64,000 nt of DNA from Halobacterium noricense (GTDB lineage: Archaea > Halobacteriota > Halobacteria > Halobacteriales > Halobacteriaceae), in the NCBI RefSeq assembly GCF_021233435.1, contig NZ_CP089468.1:2046001-2110000 (forward strand), in the 5' to 3' direction. This document shows positions 16,206 through 26,579 of the stretch, one piece after another. The translations under genes were made by a program, and so were the position numbers. The notes beneath the pieces were generated by a model. It was not told where the DNA came from. It saw only the letters and a program-made list of their open reading frames with translations, and made no database searches. Within the stretch, counting starts at the first letter, position 1; each line of letters begins with the position of its first letter.

Positions 16206-17252
16206 TTAGTAGCCCCGTTCGACGAGGTAGTCCGCGACCTGTTCGAGGCGGTGGTGTGCCTCGTTGTCGGGGAGGACGTCGAGGTGGGCTTTGGCTTCGG
16301 CGACGAGGTCGTCCGCGCACTCGCGGGCGTACTCGATGCTGCCGACCTCGCGGAGCTGTTCGACGGCGTCCTCGATGTCGGCGTCGGTGACGTTCTCGGG
16401 GTCGTCGGCGTCCAGCAGGTCGTCGACGTCGACGCCGTGCTCGCTGGCGTGCAGCGTCACGACGGTCTTCTTGCCTTCGACGAGGTCCGAGCCGCGCTGT
16501 TTGCCGAGCTGCTCGGAGGGGACCGTGAGGTCGAGGACGTCGTCGTGGATCTGGAACGCCTGCCCGGCTTTGACGCCGTAGTCGTACAGCGCTTCGACGG
16601 TGTCGTCGTCGGCGCCCAGCAGGACCGCGGGAATCGACGCCGCCGCGGCGTACAGCACCGCGGTCTTCAACTCCACCATCTCCATGTACTCGTCGGGGAG
16701 GACGTCCGTGCGCGTCTCGAAGTCGACGTCGAGGGCCTGCCCCTCACAGATGTGGGTGCAGGTCTCCGCGAGCGTCTGCATCGCGCCCATGCCGCGCTCG
16801 GGCGGCGCGTCCGTCTGCAGCATGATTTCGAACGCCTTCGAGTAGAGCGTGTCGCCCGCGAGAATCGCGGTCTCGGTGTCGTACTCGCGGTGGACCGCCG
16901 GCACGCCGCGCCGGAGGTCGTCGTCGTCCATGATGTCGTCGTGGATGAGCGTGAACGACTGGATGACCTCGATGGAGACCGCCGCCGACATCACGTCCAC
17001 CTCGCTGCCCGTCAGGTCGGGGAACTCCCGGTAGTCCGTGCTCCCGGGTTCGACGTCTGCCAGCGCCTCCGCGGTCAACAGCAGGACCGCGGGGCGAAGG
17101 CGTTTGCCGCCGGCTTCCAGGAGGTAGCGCGCCGCCTCGTAGAGGCGTTCGGGGCGCTGCGCCGGGAGGTCCTCGTCGATGGCGGCGTTGACCTTCTCGC
17201 GGCGCTCGCGGACCGCGCCGAGCACCGCTTGTTCGCGGGCGTTCTTGGACAT
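16206..17252 (-). CDS. idsA: Geranylgeranyl/farnesyl-type polyprenyl diphosphate synthase
   Basis: A 348-residue trans-prenyltransferase that condenses isopentenyl diphosphate onto allylic diphosphates to make the C15-C25 chains of archaeal lipids. The first Asp-rich motif 'HDDIMDDDDLRRG' starts at D105 and the second, 'QIHDDVLD', at D237. Both bind Mg2+-diphosphate. Product length cannot be fixed from sequence alone. It starts directly after the RNase J stop and, with MVK and IPK further upstream, forms a lipid-precursor block. Confidence 0.93.
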   Translation of the reverse strand: MSKNAREQAVLGAVRERREKVNAAIDEDLPAQRPERLYEAARYLLEAGGKRLRPAVLLLTAEALADVEPGSTDYREFPDLTGSEVDVMSAAVSIEVIQSFTLIHDDIMDDDDLRRGVPAVHREYDTETAILAGDTLYSKAFEIMLQTDAPPERGMGAMQTLAETCTHICEGQALDVDFETRTDVLPDEYMEMVELKTAVLYAAAASIPAVLLGADDDTVEALYDYGVKAGQAFQIHDDVLDLTVPSEQLGKQRGSDLVEGKKTVVTLHASEHGVDVDDLLDADDPENVTDADIEDAVEQLREVGSIEYARECADDLVAEAKAHLDVLPDNEAHHRLEQVADYLVERGY

Positions 17253-18599
17253 CTACTCGACGAGCTGGATGGTGTTGCCGTTCGAGGTCACGTGGAGGTC
17301 GCGACCGACCTTGTACCCCTGACTCTCCGCGAGGCTGACGTACGGTGCGAAGCCCTTCATGTTCTGGTGGGCGGGGATGATGTGCTGGGGCTGGAGCGCC
17401 TGCATCATCTCGTAGTGGCCTTCCTCGCGGAGGTGGCCGGAGACGTGGATGTCGTCGTAGATGCGTGCGCCCTGCATGCGGAGGAGCTGTTCGGACTGAT
17501 AGCGCTGGCCCTCGTTGGTCGGCTCCGGGATGACGCGCGCCGAGAAGATGACCTTGTCACCGTTCTCGATGTCGTACGGCGTCTCGCCGCGGCCCATGCG
17601 GGTGAGCATCGCCCGGGGCTCGCCCTGGTGGCCCGTGACGATGGGGAGGAAGTTCTCCTTGCCCTCGTTCATCACACGCTTGAACGCGCGGTCGACGCTC
17701 TTGCGGTGGCCGAACATCCCGAGGTCGTCCGGGAAGTTCACGCGGCCCATGCGCTCGGCGGTGCCCGAGTACTGCTCCATCGAGCGGCCGAGGAGAATCG
17801 GCTCGCGGCCGATGTCCTTGGCGAACTCGACGAGCGAGGATACGCGGGAGACGTGGCTGGAGAACGTCGTGGCGACGATGCCGCCGTCGTAGTCCTCCAT
17901 GCTCTGTATCGCGTCCTTGAGGTGGCGTCGCGCCACGCTCTCGGAGGGCGTGCGGCCCTTCCGGCCGGCGTTCGTACAGTCCTCGATGTAACAGAGGACG
18001 CCCTCGCCCTCGCGCCCGATCTCGCGGAAGCGGTCCATGTCGATTGGGTCTTCCAGTACCGGGTCGTGGTCGATGCGCTTGTCGAGGCCGTAGACGACCG
18101 AGCCCTCCGGCGTGTGGAGAACGGGGTTGATGGCGTCGATGATGGAGTGTGTGACGTGGACGAATTCGAGTTCGCACTCCTCGCCGATCTGCATCGTCTC
18201 GCCGGACTCCATCTCCACGAGCTCGTTGTCGACGCCGAACTTCTGTTCGCCCTCGATCTGGCCTTTCACGAGTTCGAGCGTGAACGGCGACGCGACGATG
18301 GGCGCGTCGTAGCGGTGGGCGAGCTTGCTGATTGCGCCGATGTGGTCGAGGTGGCCGTGCGTCGGCACGATTGCCTGCACGTCGCCCTCGAGGTCGGACA
18401 TGACGCGGTCGTCCGGGATGGCGCCCATGTCGATGAGGTCGAGGCTGTGCATCTTCTCGGTCTCGACGTTGTCGTGAATCAGGACCTGCGAGAGGTTGAG
18501 GCCCATGTCGAAAATGACAATGTCGTCACCGGCTCGGACGGCAGTCATCTGCCGACCGACTTCTTCGTATCCGCCGATTGTTGCGATTTCGATTTCCAT
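17253..18599 (-). CDS. rnj: Ribonuclease J (archaeal)
   Basis: A 448-residue metallo-beta-lactamase/beta-CASP nuclease; archaeal RNase J is a 5'-3' exoribonuclease. The metal motif 'HGHLDH' is at residues 81-86, and later histidines ('HVTHS', 'SGHLREEGH', 'PAHQNMKG') complete the site. The ATG at 18599 gives the family start [10 protein letters not shown]; the open frame further upstream is basic junk. Nineteen bases before the ATG is a 5-bp CCCCC/GGGGG stem (18618-18622, 18628-18632), which could sit in the leader. Its last codon abuts the prenyl synthase start. Confidence 0.93.
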   Translation of the reverse strand: MEIEIATIGGYEEVGRQMTAVRAGDDIVIFDMGLNLSQVLIHDNVETEKMHSLDLIDMGAIPDDRVMSDLEGDVQAIVPTHGHLDHIGAISKLAHRYDAPIVASPFTLELVKGQIEGEQKFGVDNELVEMESGETMQIGEECELEFVHVTHSIIDAINPVLHTPEGSVVYGLDKRIDHDPVLEDPIDMDRFREIGREGEGVLCYIEDCTNAGRKGRTPSESVARRHLKDAIQSMEDYDGGIVATTFSSHVSRVSSLVEFAKDIGREPILLGRSMEQYSGTAERMGRVNFPDDLGMFGHRKSVDRAFKRVMNEGKENFLPIVTGHQGEPRAMLTRMGRGETPYDIENGDKVIFSARVIPEPTNEGQRYQSEQLLRMQGARIYDDIHVSGHLREEGHYEMMQALQPQHIIPAHQNMKGFAPYVSLAESQGYKVGRDLHVTSNGNTIQLVE

Positions 18600-18825
18600 G
18601 GTTTTGAAGCACTGAAACCCCCGGTGAGGGGGAGTCGTGTCTGAAACAGCCGCGCGCTGGCGGCGGCGGCCGCGGCGTCTTACAGCCATCGGCCGCCGCC
18701 GCGTCAACGCACGCGACGCTGCTCTTGGCAGCCCTACGTCCCGCGGTGTTAAAAACAGCGGGGATTGCCGCGGCGTCGAGCCGTCGGCCACAATCGCCTT
18801 GGGGACGGACGACGTGCTCGGTCGT

Positions 18826-19014
18826 ATGCCGGACGCCACCTTCGAGATTTACGAGGACGACATCGGACAGTACCGCTGGCGACTCGTCCACACCAACGGC
18901 AACATCATCGCGGACTCCGGCGAGGGGTACGCCTCGAAACAGAAGGCCCGACAGGGGCTGAACAGCGTCAAGGAGAACGCGCCCGACGCCGACATCGAGG
19001 AAGTCGACGAGTAA
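18826..19014 (+). CDS. DUF1508 (UPF0339) family small protein
   Basis: A 62-residue acidic protein with the single DUF1508 repeat: '[20 protein letters not shown]' followed by '[22 protein letters not shown]'. The family folds as a small beta-sheet plus helix and is common in haloarchaea. Its function is unknown; a stress or redox link has been suggested in bacteria, from memory. The ATG at 18826 is chosen because upstream in-frame codons give a basic sequence. It is inserted on the plus strand inside an otherwise minus-strand block. Confidence 0.88.
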   Translation: MPDATFEIYEDDIGQYRWRLVHTNGNIIADSGEGYASKQKARQGLNSVKENAPDADIEEVDE

Positions 19015-19017
19015 GCG

Positions 19018-19755
19018 TCAGCCCTCGATGCGCGTCCCGGCGTCCTCGCCGGCGAGGAACGCCGAGAGGGCGTCGGGGCCGAACACGAACGCGGGCGCGC
19101 CGAGCGCCAGCAGCGCGCGGACTTTCGCGGCCATTCCGCCCGTGACGTCGGTCGTGTCGCTGCCGCCCAGTGCCGCCGCGACGTCCTCGTAGTCCGTGAT
19201 TTCTCGGACTACGTCCCCGGACTCGTCGAGGACGCCGGGGACCGCCGAGCAGAGGCCGACGCGGTCGGCGTCCAGTTCGCCGGCGACGTGCGTGACGAGC
19301 TCGTCGCCGCTGACGATTGTCGCACCTTCCCCAACCTGTGTGAGCACGTCGCCGTGCAGCACCGGCACGAACCCCTCGTCGAGCATCGCCGCGAGCTGCC
19401 CGGTCGGGAACTGGAGGTTGCCGTCGGCGGTCCGGTAGCCGACCGAGAACGGGTGGACGGGGACTGCGGGGACGCCCGCGTCCGCGAGCGCGCTCACGAC
19501 CGCCCTGTTCAGTTCCTCCATCGCGCTCGCGACGTCGCGTGCAGCCGTTGCGTCCTTCGAGCCCTCGGTGCTGGAGATGCCGTGTTCGGCCGCGTGCGGG
19601 TGGCCGAAGCTCCCACCGCCGTGCACCACCACGAGGTCGTCCACGGCAGCGTCGCCGAGTGCGCCCGCGAGGTCCGCGAGGCGGTCGATGGCGACGGTCT
19701 CGGGCTGGTCTTTCTCGGTGACGACGCTGCCACCGAGTTTCACGACGACCGTCAT
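19018..19755 (-). CDS. Isopentenyl phosphate kinase
   Basis: A 245-residue amino-acid-kinase-fold enzyme that phosphorylates isopentenyl phosphate to isopentenyl diphosphate. This is the last step of the archaeal mevalonate variant, shown in Haloferax to run through mevalonate phosphate decarboxylation. K6 in 'VVVKLGGSVVT' and the catalytic H52 in 'HGGGSFGHPHA' are visible. The start overlaps the mevalonate kinase stop by 4 bases, so the two are co-translated. No decarboxylase gene is in the window. Confidence 0.93.
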   Translation of the reverse strand: MTVVVKLGGSVVTEKDQPETVAIDRLADLAGALGDAAVDDLVVVHGGGSFGHPHAAEHGISSTEGSKDATAARDVASAMEELNRAVVSALADAGVPAVPVHPFSVGYRTADGNLQFPTGQLAAMLDEGFVPVLHGDVLTQVGEGATIVSGDELVTHVAGELDADRVGLCSAVPGVLDESGDVVREITDYEDVAAALGGSDTTDVTGGMAAKVRALLALGAPAFVFGPDALSAFLAGEDAGTRIEG

Positions 19756-20738
19756 TCGACGCGCACGCCCTCCGTCGCGAGGTCAGCCTGGAACGACTGC
19801 TCGCACTCTGGAGCCAGCGACAACGCGGTTTCCACGCCGTCCTCCCGGTCGAGTGCGACGATGCAGCCGCCACCGCCCGCGCCGGTGAGCTTCGCACCGA
19901 GCGCGCCACCGTCCCGGGCCGCCCACACGAGGTTGTCCAGCGAGCGCGCGGAGACGCCCAGCGCCGAGAGCAGGCCGTGGTTGAAGTCCATCAGCCGGCC
20001 GAGCGTGTCGAGGTCGCCGTCCGCGAGCGCCTGCTCGCCCTCCCGCACGAGGTCGCCGATGGCTCCGACGGTGTCGGCCGCGAAGTCGTACTCGTCGCGG
20101 AGGTCGCGCACGCCCGCCACGAGTTCGCCGGTATCGTGGCTCGCACCGTCGTAGCCGACGACGAACGGCAGGTCGGGCGCGTCGATGGCCCGGCAGTCGT
20201 CGCCCTCCACGCGGACCGCGCCGCCCATCGCCGAACAGAACGTGTCCGCGCGCGAAGCCTGCCCGTCCTGGACCTCGTGCTCGACGCGGTACGCGCGCTC
20301 GGCGACCTCCTCGGGCGCGAGTTCGACGCCGAGCTCGCGCGTCGCGGCGTCGATGCCCGCGACGACGACCGCCGCGCTCGACCCCAGTCCCGCGCCGAGC
20401 GGAATCTCGCTCTCGATTTCCACGTCGAAGCCCGCGACCGGTTGGCCGGCAGCGTCCCGCGCTTGCTCTAGCGATTCCTCGACGTATCCCATCGCCGCCT
20501 CGATGAGCGGCGTCGGCACGTCCACGTCGGGCTGTTCGTCGCTCCCGGAGCCGTACTCCACCGTGAACCCGTCCAGCGAGAGGTCGTCCGCGGACACCCG
20601 CACGCGGTCGTCGTCGCGGGCCGTCACGGTCACGCGCGCCCGTCGCTCGATAGCGCAGGGCACCGCGGGCTCGCCGTAGACGACGGCGTGCTCGCCGAAG
20701 AGGTAGACCTTCCCCGGCGCGCTCGAAGTCGTAGTCAT
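19752..20738 (-). CDS. mvk: Mevalonate kinase
   Basis: A 328-residue GHMP kinase that makes 5-phosphomevalonate from mevalonate and ATP. The N-terminal 'SAPGKVYLFGEHAVVYGEPA' (residues 6-25) and the phosphate loop 'PLGAGLGSSAAVV' (113-125) are diagnostic. The C-terminal GHMP motif 'GAKLTGAGGGGCIVAL' closes the active site. The ATG at 20738 is chosen; a much longer open frame upstream is antisense to the VOC gene. It is followed by isopentenyl phosphate kinase with a 4-base overlap. Confidence 0.95.
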   Translation of the reverse strand: MTTTSSAPGKVYLFGEHAVVYGEPAVPCAIERRARVTVTARDDDRVRVSADDLSLDGFTVEYGSGSDEQPDVDVPTPLIEAAMGYVEESLEQARDAAGQPVAGFDVEIESEIPLGAGLGSSAAVVVAGIDAATRELGVELAPEEVAERAYRVEHEVQDGQASRADTFCSAMGGAVRVEGDDCRAIDAPDLPFVVGYDGASHDTGELVAGVRDLRDEYDFAADTVGAIGDLVREGEQALADGDLDTLGRLMDFNHGLLSALGVSARSLDNLVWAARDGGALGAKLTGAGGGGCIVALDREDGVETALSLAPECEQSFQADLATEGVRVE

Positions 20739-20822
20739 ACCTCCCAGTCGGGGCCACGCCGTTACAGAAGTTCCGGAACGCCCCGCCGCAGGCTTTTGCG
20801 TGCGGCCCCCGAACGAGCGGCT

Positions 20823-21635
20823 ATGCGCCCCGTCATCGACCACGTGCCGTTCGCCGCCAGCGACCTCGACGCCCTCGTCGAGCGATTCGAAGCCGCCGGC
20901 TTCGACCCCACGTACGGTGGCGCGCACCCCGACGCAGGCACGGAGATGGCGGCGCTCGTGCTGCCGGACGGCTCCTACCTCGAACTCGTCGCGCCCACGC
21001 GCGACCAGCCCGACCGCTGGCCCGCGTACTTCGACGCCGCCGACCCCGTCGCCGGCCCCTGCGACTGGTGCGTGGAGACTGGCAGCGTCCACGCCGAGTG
21101 CCAGCGCGTCATCGACCACGACGTCACCGTCCGCGGCCCGATTCACGGCCGCCGCGAGCGCCCGGACGGCACGCTCGTCGAGTGGGACCAGGCGTTCCTC
21201 GGCGGCAACGACAGCCTCCTCCCGTTCGTCGTCAGCGACCGCACGCCCCGCGAGTACCGCGTCCCCGACAGCGACCTCTACGGGTCGCCGGTCTCGGGGA
21301 TTTCGTGGGTCGTCCTCGCGACCGACGACATCGCCAGCGCAATCGAGCGCTTCCAGCGACTCTACCGGCTCCCCGAACCGGACCACGACTACGACGACAC
21401 GTACGGCGACCTCGCGCGCTTCCCCGGACAAGATATCGTGCTCTGCGAGCCCACGAGCGGGCGGGTCCGGGAGCGACTCGACCGGCTCGGTCCCGGTCCC
21501 GTCTCCGTGCTCTTGAGCGCGGACATCGACGACGCGCGCCACCGCCACCCTCTCGACGGTGGTCGCGAGTGGTTCGGGCGGCGCGTGCGCTTCGTCGACG
21601 GGCTCGACGGCTACCTCGGCGTCGTCTCGATATAG
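20823..21635 (+). CDS. VOC/glyoxalase-like superfamily protein
   Basis: A 270-residue protein with two halves that each begin with a VOC-type strand: 'VIDHVPFAASDLDALVERF' near the N-terminus and 'ISWVVLATDDIASAIERFQR' at about residue 159. The 'Glyoxalase-like domain' family covers many haloarchaeal proteins of unknown substrate. A metal-ligand His (residue 6 or 7) and Glu are plausible, but the reaction is not known. It is divergent from mevalonate kinase and convergent with S2. It interrupts the otherwise continuous minus-strand block. Confidence 0.82.
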   Translation: MRPVIDHVPFAASDLDALVERFEAAGFDPTYGGAHPDAGTEMAALVLPDGSYLELVAPTRDQPDRWPAYFDAADPVAGPCDWCVETGSVHAECQRVIDHDVTVRGPIHGRRERPDGTLVEWDQAFLGGNDSLLPFVVSDRTPREYRVPDSDLYGSPVSGISWVVLATDDIASAIERFQRLYRLPEPDHDYDDTYGDLARFPGQDIVLCEPTSGRVRERLDRLGPGPVSVLLSADIDDARHRHPLDGGREWFGRRVRFVDGLDGYLGVVSI

Positions 21636-21684
21636 CCGTCGCTGGCCGGTCTATTAACTGAAAAGTACGAAAGCGGAAGCCGGG

Positions 21685-22428
21685 TTAGAGGCCGTCCTCG
21701 AAGTCTTCGAGGGAGTACGTCGGTTCGGCACCGCGGCGGTCGAGCGTCTCGTTGGCGAGCAGCCAGTAGACGACCGACAGCGCGCGCCGCCCCTTGTTGT
21801 TCGTCGGGACGACGAGGTCGACGTTGCTCGTCTGGTTGTTGGAGTCGCACATCGCAATCACGGGGATGCCGACCGTGATGGCTTCCTTGACGGCCTGCGC
21901 GTCACCGATGGGGTCAGTGACGACGAGGACGTCCGGCTCGATGTAGCCGTCGTACTGCGGGTTCGTCAGCGTACCCGGGATGAACCGTCCCGTCCGGGCG
22001 CGTGCGCCGACCGCTTCCGCGAACTTCTCCGCGGGGAAGCGGCCGTACTGGCGCGACGACGTGACCAGAATCTGCTCCGGGTCGTAGTTCGCCAGGAAGT
22101 CGGCGGCCGTCCGGATGCGCTCGTCCGTCTTCGAGACGTCGAGCACGTAGAGGCCGTCCGTGCGGACGCGGTGGATGAACCGGTCCATGTCGTTGGTCTT
22201 CTGCTGGGTACCGATGTGGACACCAGCGCCGAGGTAGTCCTCGACGGGGATGAGCAGGTCGGCCTCCTCGTCGGACATGACGTCCTCCGTGACCGCCGCT
22301 CCCGGCTCCTCTTCGGTGGGCTGTTCGTCTGTCTGGGCGTCGCTCTCGGCGCCCTCGGCGGCAGGCTCGGCTGCCTGCTCCGCGGCGTCCTCGAGGTCGG
22401 CCTCTGTGTCGGATTCGTTCTCGCTCAT
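21685..22428 (-). CDS. rps2: 30S ribosomal protein S2
   Basis: A 247-residue archaeal S2 with a long acidic Glu/Ala-rich N-terminal extension (about 60 residues) before the conserved '[20 protein letters not shown]'. Later '[19 protein letters not shown]' and '[12 protein letters not shown]' are standard. Its start overlaps the enolase stop by 4 bases. It is the last ribosomal gene of the S13-to-S2 block. Confidence 0.97.
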   Translation of the reverse strand: MSENESDTEADLEDAAEQAAEPAAEGAESDAQTDEQPTEEEPGAAVTEDVMSDEEADLLIPVEDYLGAGVHIGTQQKTNDMDRFIHRVRTDGLYVLDVSKTDERIRTAADFLANYDPEQILVTSSRQYGRFPAEKFAEAVGARARTGRFIPGTLTNPQYDGYIEPDVLVVTDPIGDAQAVKEAITVGIPVIAMCDSNNQTSNVDLVVPTNNKGRRALSVVYWLLANETLDRRGAEPTYSLEDFEDGL

Positions 22429-23621
22429 GCTTCGTCCGCGATGCGGATGAGTTCGTTCAGCTTGGCAGTTCGCTCGCCGCCGACCGTCCCCGTCTTGATG
22501 AACGGGGCGTCGGTCGCCACGGCGAGGTGTGCGATGGTCGTGTCCTCGGTCTCGCCGCTGCGGTGGGAGACCACGGCCTCGTAGCCGTTCCGGGACGCCA
22601 GCTCGATGGCGTCGAACGCATCGGAGAGCGTCCCGATCTGGTTGGGCTTCACGAGGATGCTGTTGGCCGCGCCGACCTCGATGCCGTCGCGGAGTCGCTC
22701 GACGTTCGTCACGAAGAGGTCGTCCCCGCAGACGAGCGTGTCGTCGCCGACGCGCTCGGTCAGCGCCGAGAACGCCGCGAAGTCGTTCTCGTCGAGGGGG
22801 TCCTCGACGTACGCGAGGTCGTACTCCTCGACGAGGTCGACGACGTACTCGATTTGCTCCTCCGTGGAGCGAACCTCGTCGCCGTAGACGTACTCCTCGG
22901 ACTCGTAGCGCTCGGCGGCCGCCATGTCGAGGCCGAACTGGACGTCGAAGCCGAACTCCTCGGCGACGTCGCTGGTGGCCTCGTCGACGATTTCGAAGGC
23001 GATGGCGTCGTCAATGGACGGTGCCCACGCACCCTCGTCGCCTTTCGCGGCGGCCTCGCCGCGCTCTTCGAGGAGTTCGCCCACGCGCTCGTGGACGGCG
23101 GCGTTCGCGAACACGGCCTGCCGGACGCTCGGCGCGCCGACGGGGGCCGCGAGGAACTCCTGAATCGCGGTCGCGTCGGCGGCGTGTTCGCCGCCGCCGA
23201 CGACGTTCCCGAGCGGCACGGGGAAGTTCCGACCGCGGAAGGCGCCGCCGAGATGCTGGTACAGCTGCACACCGAGCACGTCCGCGGCGGCCTTCGCGGC
23301 CGCCATACTGACGGCGACCGCGCTGTTCGCCCCGACGTCGGAGAAGTCCTCCGTGCCGTCGGCGGCGTGCAGTGCGGCGTCGACGCCGCGCTGGTCGCCG
23401 GCGAACTCCCGTCCTTCGAGGCGCGGCGCGACGTGTTCGCGCGCTGCCGCAATCGCCTCCTCGACGGGGAGTTCGACGGCCTCGTGTTCGCCCGTGCTCG
23501 CGCCGGATGGCGCTGCCGCACGGCCGAACCCGCCGTCCGCGGTCACGACCTCGGCTTCCACGGTCTTGTTGCCGCGGGAGTCCAGAATCGGCCGGAATCG
23601 GACGGACTCGATGCGCGTCAT
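22425..23621 (-). CDS. eno: Enolase
   Basis: A 398-residue glycolytic/gluconeogenic enzyme interconverting 2-phosphoglycerate and phosphoenolpyruvate. The N-terminal '[19 protein letters not shown]', the metal-binding '[11 protein letters not shown]' and '[11 protein letters not shown]', and the C-terminal '[18 protein letters not shown]' with catalytic H/R are all present. The ATG at 23621 fits the family start [11 protein letters not shown]. Location between RpoK and S2 is conserved across archaea. Confidence 0.97.
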   Translation of the reverse strand: MTRIESVRFRPILDSRGNKTVEAEVVTADGGFGRAAAPSGASTGEHEAVELPVEEAIAAAREHVAPRLEGREFAGDQRGVDAALHAADGTEDFSDVGANSAVAVSMAAAKAAADVLGVQLYQHLGGAFRGRNFPVPLGNVVGGGEHAADATAIQEFLAAPVGAPSVRQAVFANAAVHERVGELLEERGEAAAKGDEGAWAPSIDDAIAFEIVDEATSDVAEEFGFDVQFGLDMAAAERYESEEYVYGDEVRSTEEQIEYVVDLVEEYDLAYVEDPLDENDFAAFSALTERVGDDTLVCGDDLFVTNVERLRDGIEVGAANSILVKPNQIGTLSDAFDAIELASRNGYEAVVSHRSGETEDTTIAHLAVATDAPFIKTGTVGGERTAKLNELIRIADEA

Positions 23622-23622
23622 C

Positions 23623-23802
23623 TCAGTTGTCCCTCCGGACAGTGAACGGGAGCGCGTCCGCGTCGTACTCCTCGGCCGCGATGAGAATGGGCTCGGTCTG
23701 GTCGGTATCGACCAGCACGGGCGCCCCGTACGACACCTGCAGCGCTCGCGCACCGATGATGCGGGCCTTCTCGTACCGATTGAAGTGTTGTGTGTCGCTC
23801 AT
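23623..23802 (-). CDS. rpoK: RNA polymerase subunit K (Rpb6-like)
   Basis: A 59-residue subunit, homologue of eukaryotic Rpb6 and bacterial omega, which helps hold the largest subunit together. The core '[20 protein letters not shown]' (residues 7-26) is diagnostic, and the C-terminal '[11 protein letters not shown]' is typical. The ATG at 23802 overlaps the RpoN stop by one base, and the stop ends one base before the enolase start. Short length is normal for this subunit. Confidence 0.95.
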   Translation of the reverse strand: MSDTQHFNRYEKARIIGARALQVSYGAPVLVDTDQTEPILIAAEEYDADALPFTVRRDN

Positions 23803-24002
23803 TACTGGTAGGGCGAGACGACGTCCACGAGGTCCTGGTGGGAGACCATCATGCGTCGACAGCAGTGCCGGTCCACGCCGAGGTCGTCCAGCACGTCCGC
23901 TGGGTCCTCGTCGCCGTCGTGGGTCTCGGCGCGTGCCTTGAACTCTTCCCAGTACTCACCGACGACGTTACCGCACGTGAAACACCGGACTGGTACCATC
24001 AT
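23802..24002 (-). CDS. rpoN: RNA polymerase subunit N (Rpb10-like)
   Basis: A 66-residue zinc-binding subunit. The unusual zinc site, 'CFTCG' near the N-terminus and 'CCRRM' at about residues 47-51, is exactly that of Rpb10/RpoN. The gene begins with two ATG codons; either could be used, and the first is given here. It sits between S9 and RpoK in the conserved order. Confidence 0.97.
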   Translation of the reverse strand: MMVPVRCFTCGNVVGEYWEEFKARAETHDGDEDPADVLDDLGVDRHCCRRMMVSHQDLVDVVSPYQ

Positions 24003-24014
24003 GATTTGGTCACC

Positions 24015-24413
24015 TCAGCGGTAGGACTTCTGGTAGCGGGCACGAGCGCCCGGACCGCCCCACTTCTTGGACTCGGACTGCCGGACGTCGTTGACCAGCA
24101 GACTGCGGTCGAACTCACGGTACGCGTCCCGGAGCTCCGCGTCGCTGTAATGCTCGACCAACCCGCGCGCGATGGCGGTGCGGACGGCGTCAGCCTGGCC
24201 CGCGAAGCCGCCACCCGAGACGTCGATGTCGACGTCGACGTCGTCTCGGAGGTCTTTGCCCGCGATGCGGAACGGCTCCAGCATCTTCAGGCGCGACATC
24301 TCCGGGTCGACGAGTTCGACGGGCGTGGAGTTGATTCGGACACGACCCTCGCCGTCGCTCACGGTCGCGCGAGCGACGGCCGTCTTCTTCTTACCGGACG
24401 TGTTGGTTACCAT
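24015..24413 (-). CDS. rps9: 30S ribosomal protein S9
   Basis: A 132-residue S9. '[22 protein letters not shown]' near the N-terminus and the basic C-terminal tail ending '[14 protein letters not shown]' reach the P site tRNA in the ribosome. The start overlaps L13 by 7 bases, so the two are co-translated, as in most organisms. Confidence 0.97.
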   Translation of the reverse strand: MVTNTSGKKKTAVARATVSDGEGRVRINSTPVELVDPEMSRLKMLEPFRIAGKDLRDDVDVDIDVSGGGFAGQADAVRTAIARGLVEHYSDAELRDAYREFDRSLLVNDVRQSESKKWGGPGARARYQKSYR

Positions 24414-24844
24414 GTGACGTTAGCACCTAGTTCCTTGGAGACCTCGCCGACGGTGACGAAGCGAATCGTCGAGAGTCGGTCTAGCGACGTTCCCTCGATG
24501 ACTTCGCTGTCCTCGTCGAACGGGTTACCGACGTACACGCGGACGTTCTCGAACGCCTCACGGCCGTCCTGCTGCTTGTACGGCAGCATGCCACGGATGG
24601 CGCGCTTGAAGACGCCGTCCGGGCGTTTCGGGTAGTACGGACCGCTGTCGGAGCCCAGCTCCGCGCGTTTGTTGTACGTCTCGAAGATGTCCTCCTTGGT
24701 GCCGGTGATGACTGCCTGCTCGGCGTTGACGACGGCGATCGTCTCGCCGTCGAGGGCGCGTTCGGCGACGTTGCTCGCCACGCGACCCATGATGCAGTCC
24801 CGCGCGTCGACGACCACGTCGGCGTCGAATTCTGCGAGACTCAT
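24407..24844 (-). CDS. rpl13: 50S ribosomal protein L13
   Basis: A 145-residue L13 with '[21 protein letters not shown]' near the N-terminus and '[20 protein letters not shown]' centrally. Overlaps S9 by 7 bases and L18e by 4 bases, so all three probably share one message. Confidence 0.97.
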   Translation of the reverse strand: MSLAEFDADVVVDARDCIMGRVASNVAERALDGETIAVVNAEQAVITGTKEDIFETYNKRAELGSDSGPYYPKRPDGVFKRAIRGMLPYKQQDGREAFENVRVYVGNPFDEDSEVIEGTSLDRLSTIRFVTVGEVSKELGANVTW

Positions 24845-25194
24845 CGAATCACCCGCACGTCGGACCCTTCGGGGTTCTGTTCGACTGCCTGTTCCAGATG
24901 GACGGCCTCGCCGTCGGCGTGCTCGATTTTCGTCTTCGCGCTGCCGGAGAAATCCACGGCAGCGACGGTGACGGACTTTCGAAGCGCGCCGGACCCCAGC
25001 ACCTTGCCGGGGACGACGACGGTCTCGTCCTCGTTCGCGTAACGTTCGATACGACTCAGGTTCACCTCGGCGTGCGTGCGGCGCGGCTTCTCCAGCCGGC
25101 CAGCGACGTCGTGCCAGACGTCCGTGCCCGAATCTCGGGCGACGGACTTCAGTTCGGCGATGAGACTGCTGAGTCTCGGACTTGTCTTACTCAT
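24841..25194 (-). CDS. rpl18e: 50S ribosomal protein L18e
   Basis: A 117-residue archaeal/eukaryotic protein related to the C-terminal part of bacterial L15. '[20 protein letters not shown]' and '[21 protein letters not shown]' are diagnostic. A tRNA-Leu gene lies 33 bases upstream on the same strand, so it may be processed from the same precursor. Confidence 0.96.
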   Translation of the reverse strand: MSKTSPRLSSLIAELKSVARDSGTDVWHDVAGRLEKPRRTHAEVNLSRIERYANEDETVVVPGKVLGSGALRKSVTVAAVDFSGSAKTKIEHADGEAVHLEQAVEQNPEGSDVRVIR

Positions 25195-25227
25195 GCTCGT
25201 ACTCCTGGAAAGTTGTGAGAAGTCGAG

Positions 25228-25312
25228 TGCAGGGAGCAGGATTTGAACCTGCGAACCCCTACAGGACAGCGCCCTGAACGCTGCGCCTTTGACCTAACTT
25301 GGCTATCCCTGC
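25228..25312 (-). tRNA. tRNA-Leu (anticodon CAG)
   Basis: An 85-nt class II tRNA. Acceptor stem GCAGGGA pairs with TCCCTGC, with discriminator A at 25228. Anticodon stem CAGCG/CGCTG carries the loop TTCAGGG, anticodon CAG. The long variable arm and the GGTTCAAATCC T-arm fit tRNA-Leu. No CCA is encoded. It lies between RpoD and L18e within the ribosomal block. Confidence 0.93.
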
Positions 25313-25442
25313 ACGGCCGCGATGGCGCTTCGCTTCTCCGTAGCTCCCGACCCTTCTTACCGATTTCGATTGCCGGGCCCGAGGCTCCCGGGGCAGGAGT
25401 GGGCGTCGGCGCGGTAGTGTGGGTCGGAGCAATCATGTTATG

Positions 25443-26186
25443 TTATAGTTGGACTGCCTGTTCGAGTTCGTCCGCGCGGTCGACCAGGGAGTCGACTGCT
25501 CGGAGAACTAGCTCTGTCACGGGCATCGAGCCGTCGGATTCGACGTGGAAGACGAACGCGCCGGGGACGTCCTCGACTTCGAGCTCCTTGCCGGGATACC
25601 GGTTCGTGAGGTCGTTGTCGAAGTCGTCCGTCGGCACGAGCTCGCCGTCCTCCTCGATGACGCCCCGGAGCATCCGGGGTTCCTCCTCGGCGTACTCGTC
25701 GGCGTCGCCGACGACGTTCACGCGCTGGAGGTGTCGGTAACCGACCGCGACGCCGCCTTGGTGTTTGGCGTGGTCGCGGCCGTAGCCGAGTTCCGCGTCG
25801 GCTTCGAGTTCGAGGCGCTGGTCGTCTTTGAGCTCGATGATGGGGATGTTCTCGTCGGCGGCCGCCACTTCGGGGTCCTGACAGACCAGGTCCCCGGAGT
25901 ACGCCGTCCCCGGGCCCTCGACGTCGAGCGCGAGCGTGACCGTGTCACCCTCGGCGAAGTCCTCGGGCGTCGTCAACGGGACGAGGCCGAGACGCAGCGC
26001 GAGCTGTTCGTCGAACATCACGCTGGAGTTCTCGACGAACCGGACGGTGTCGATGGACAGCGTCGGAACGTCGGCGATGATCGCTCGCCGAATGCCGTTC
26101 GCGAACGCCGGCGTGATGTTGCGAACGACGAACCGGGCTTCCCGGTCGTCGCGGTCGATGAATTCGACGTCGAAGTCCGTGCTCAT
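25443..26186 (-). CDS. rpoD: RNA polymerase subunit D (Rpb3/alpha-like)
   Basis: A 247-residue assembly-platform subunit, partner of RpoL. The N-terminal '[20 protein letters not shown]' and '[18 protein letters not shown]' are alpha/Rpb3 signatures. No cysteine-rich Fe-S domain is seen, as expected for haloarchaea, where the cluster motif is lost. It follows S11 by 3 bases. Confidence 0.96.
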   Translation of the reverse strand: MSTDFDVEFIDRDDREARFVVRNITPAFANGIRRAIIADVPTLSIDTVRFVENSSVMFDEQLALRLGLVPLTTPEDFAEGDTVTLALDVEGPGTAYSGDLVCQDPEVAAADENIPIIELKDDQRLELEADAELGYGRDHAKHQGGVAVGYRHLQRVNVVGDADEYAEEEPRMLRGVIEEDGELVPTDDFDNDLTNRYPGKELEVEDVPGAFVFHVESDGSMPVTELVLRAVDSLVDRADELEQAVQL

Positions 26187-26189
26187 GGC

Positions 26190-26573
26190 TTAGTACCCGC
26201 TGTTCTTCGGCGGACGCGTCCCGTCGTGGGGGACGGGCGTCACGTCCTCGATGCGGCCGATTTCGAGACCGGCGCGAGCGAGCGCTCGGATGGCAGCCTG
26301 CGCGCCCGGACCCGGGCTGCGCTGGAGGTTGCCACCGGGGCCGCGCACGCGAACGTGCACCTTGTCGATGCCCTGGTCTAAGACGTCTTCGGCGAGCTGT
26401 TCGGCCATCTGCATCGCGGCGTACGGCGACGCCTCGTCACGGTTCTGCTTCACCACGGTACCGCCACTCGACTTTGCGAGCGTCTCTGCGCCCGTCTCGT
26501 CGGTGACCGTCATGATGGTGTTGTTGAACGAGGCGTGGATGTGCGCGATGCCCCATTTGGTGTCGTCAGCCAT
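26190..26573 (-). CDS. rps11: 30S ribosomal protein S11
   Basis: A 127-residue S11. '[20 protein letters not shown]' and the C-terminal '[16 protein letters not shown]' are near-invariant archaeal features. It lies in the S13-S4-S11-RpoD order and 6 bases after S4. Confidence 0.98.
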   Translation of the reverse strand: MADDTKWGIAHIHASFNNTIMTVTDETGAETLAKSSGGTVVKQNRDEASPYAAMQMAEQLAEDVLDQGIDKVHVRVRGPGGNLQRSPGPGAQAAIRALARAGLEIGRIEDVTPVPHDGTRPPKNSGY

Positions 26574-26579
26574 ATTGTG

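Noticed and set aside
18600-18825. RNase J N-terminal extension or a separate small gene in the gap
   Set aside because: The translated sequence is Arg-rich and has no family match; the ATG at 18599 reproduces the expected RNase J start.
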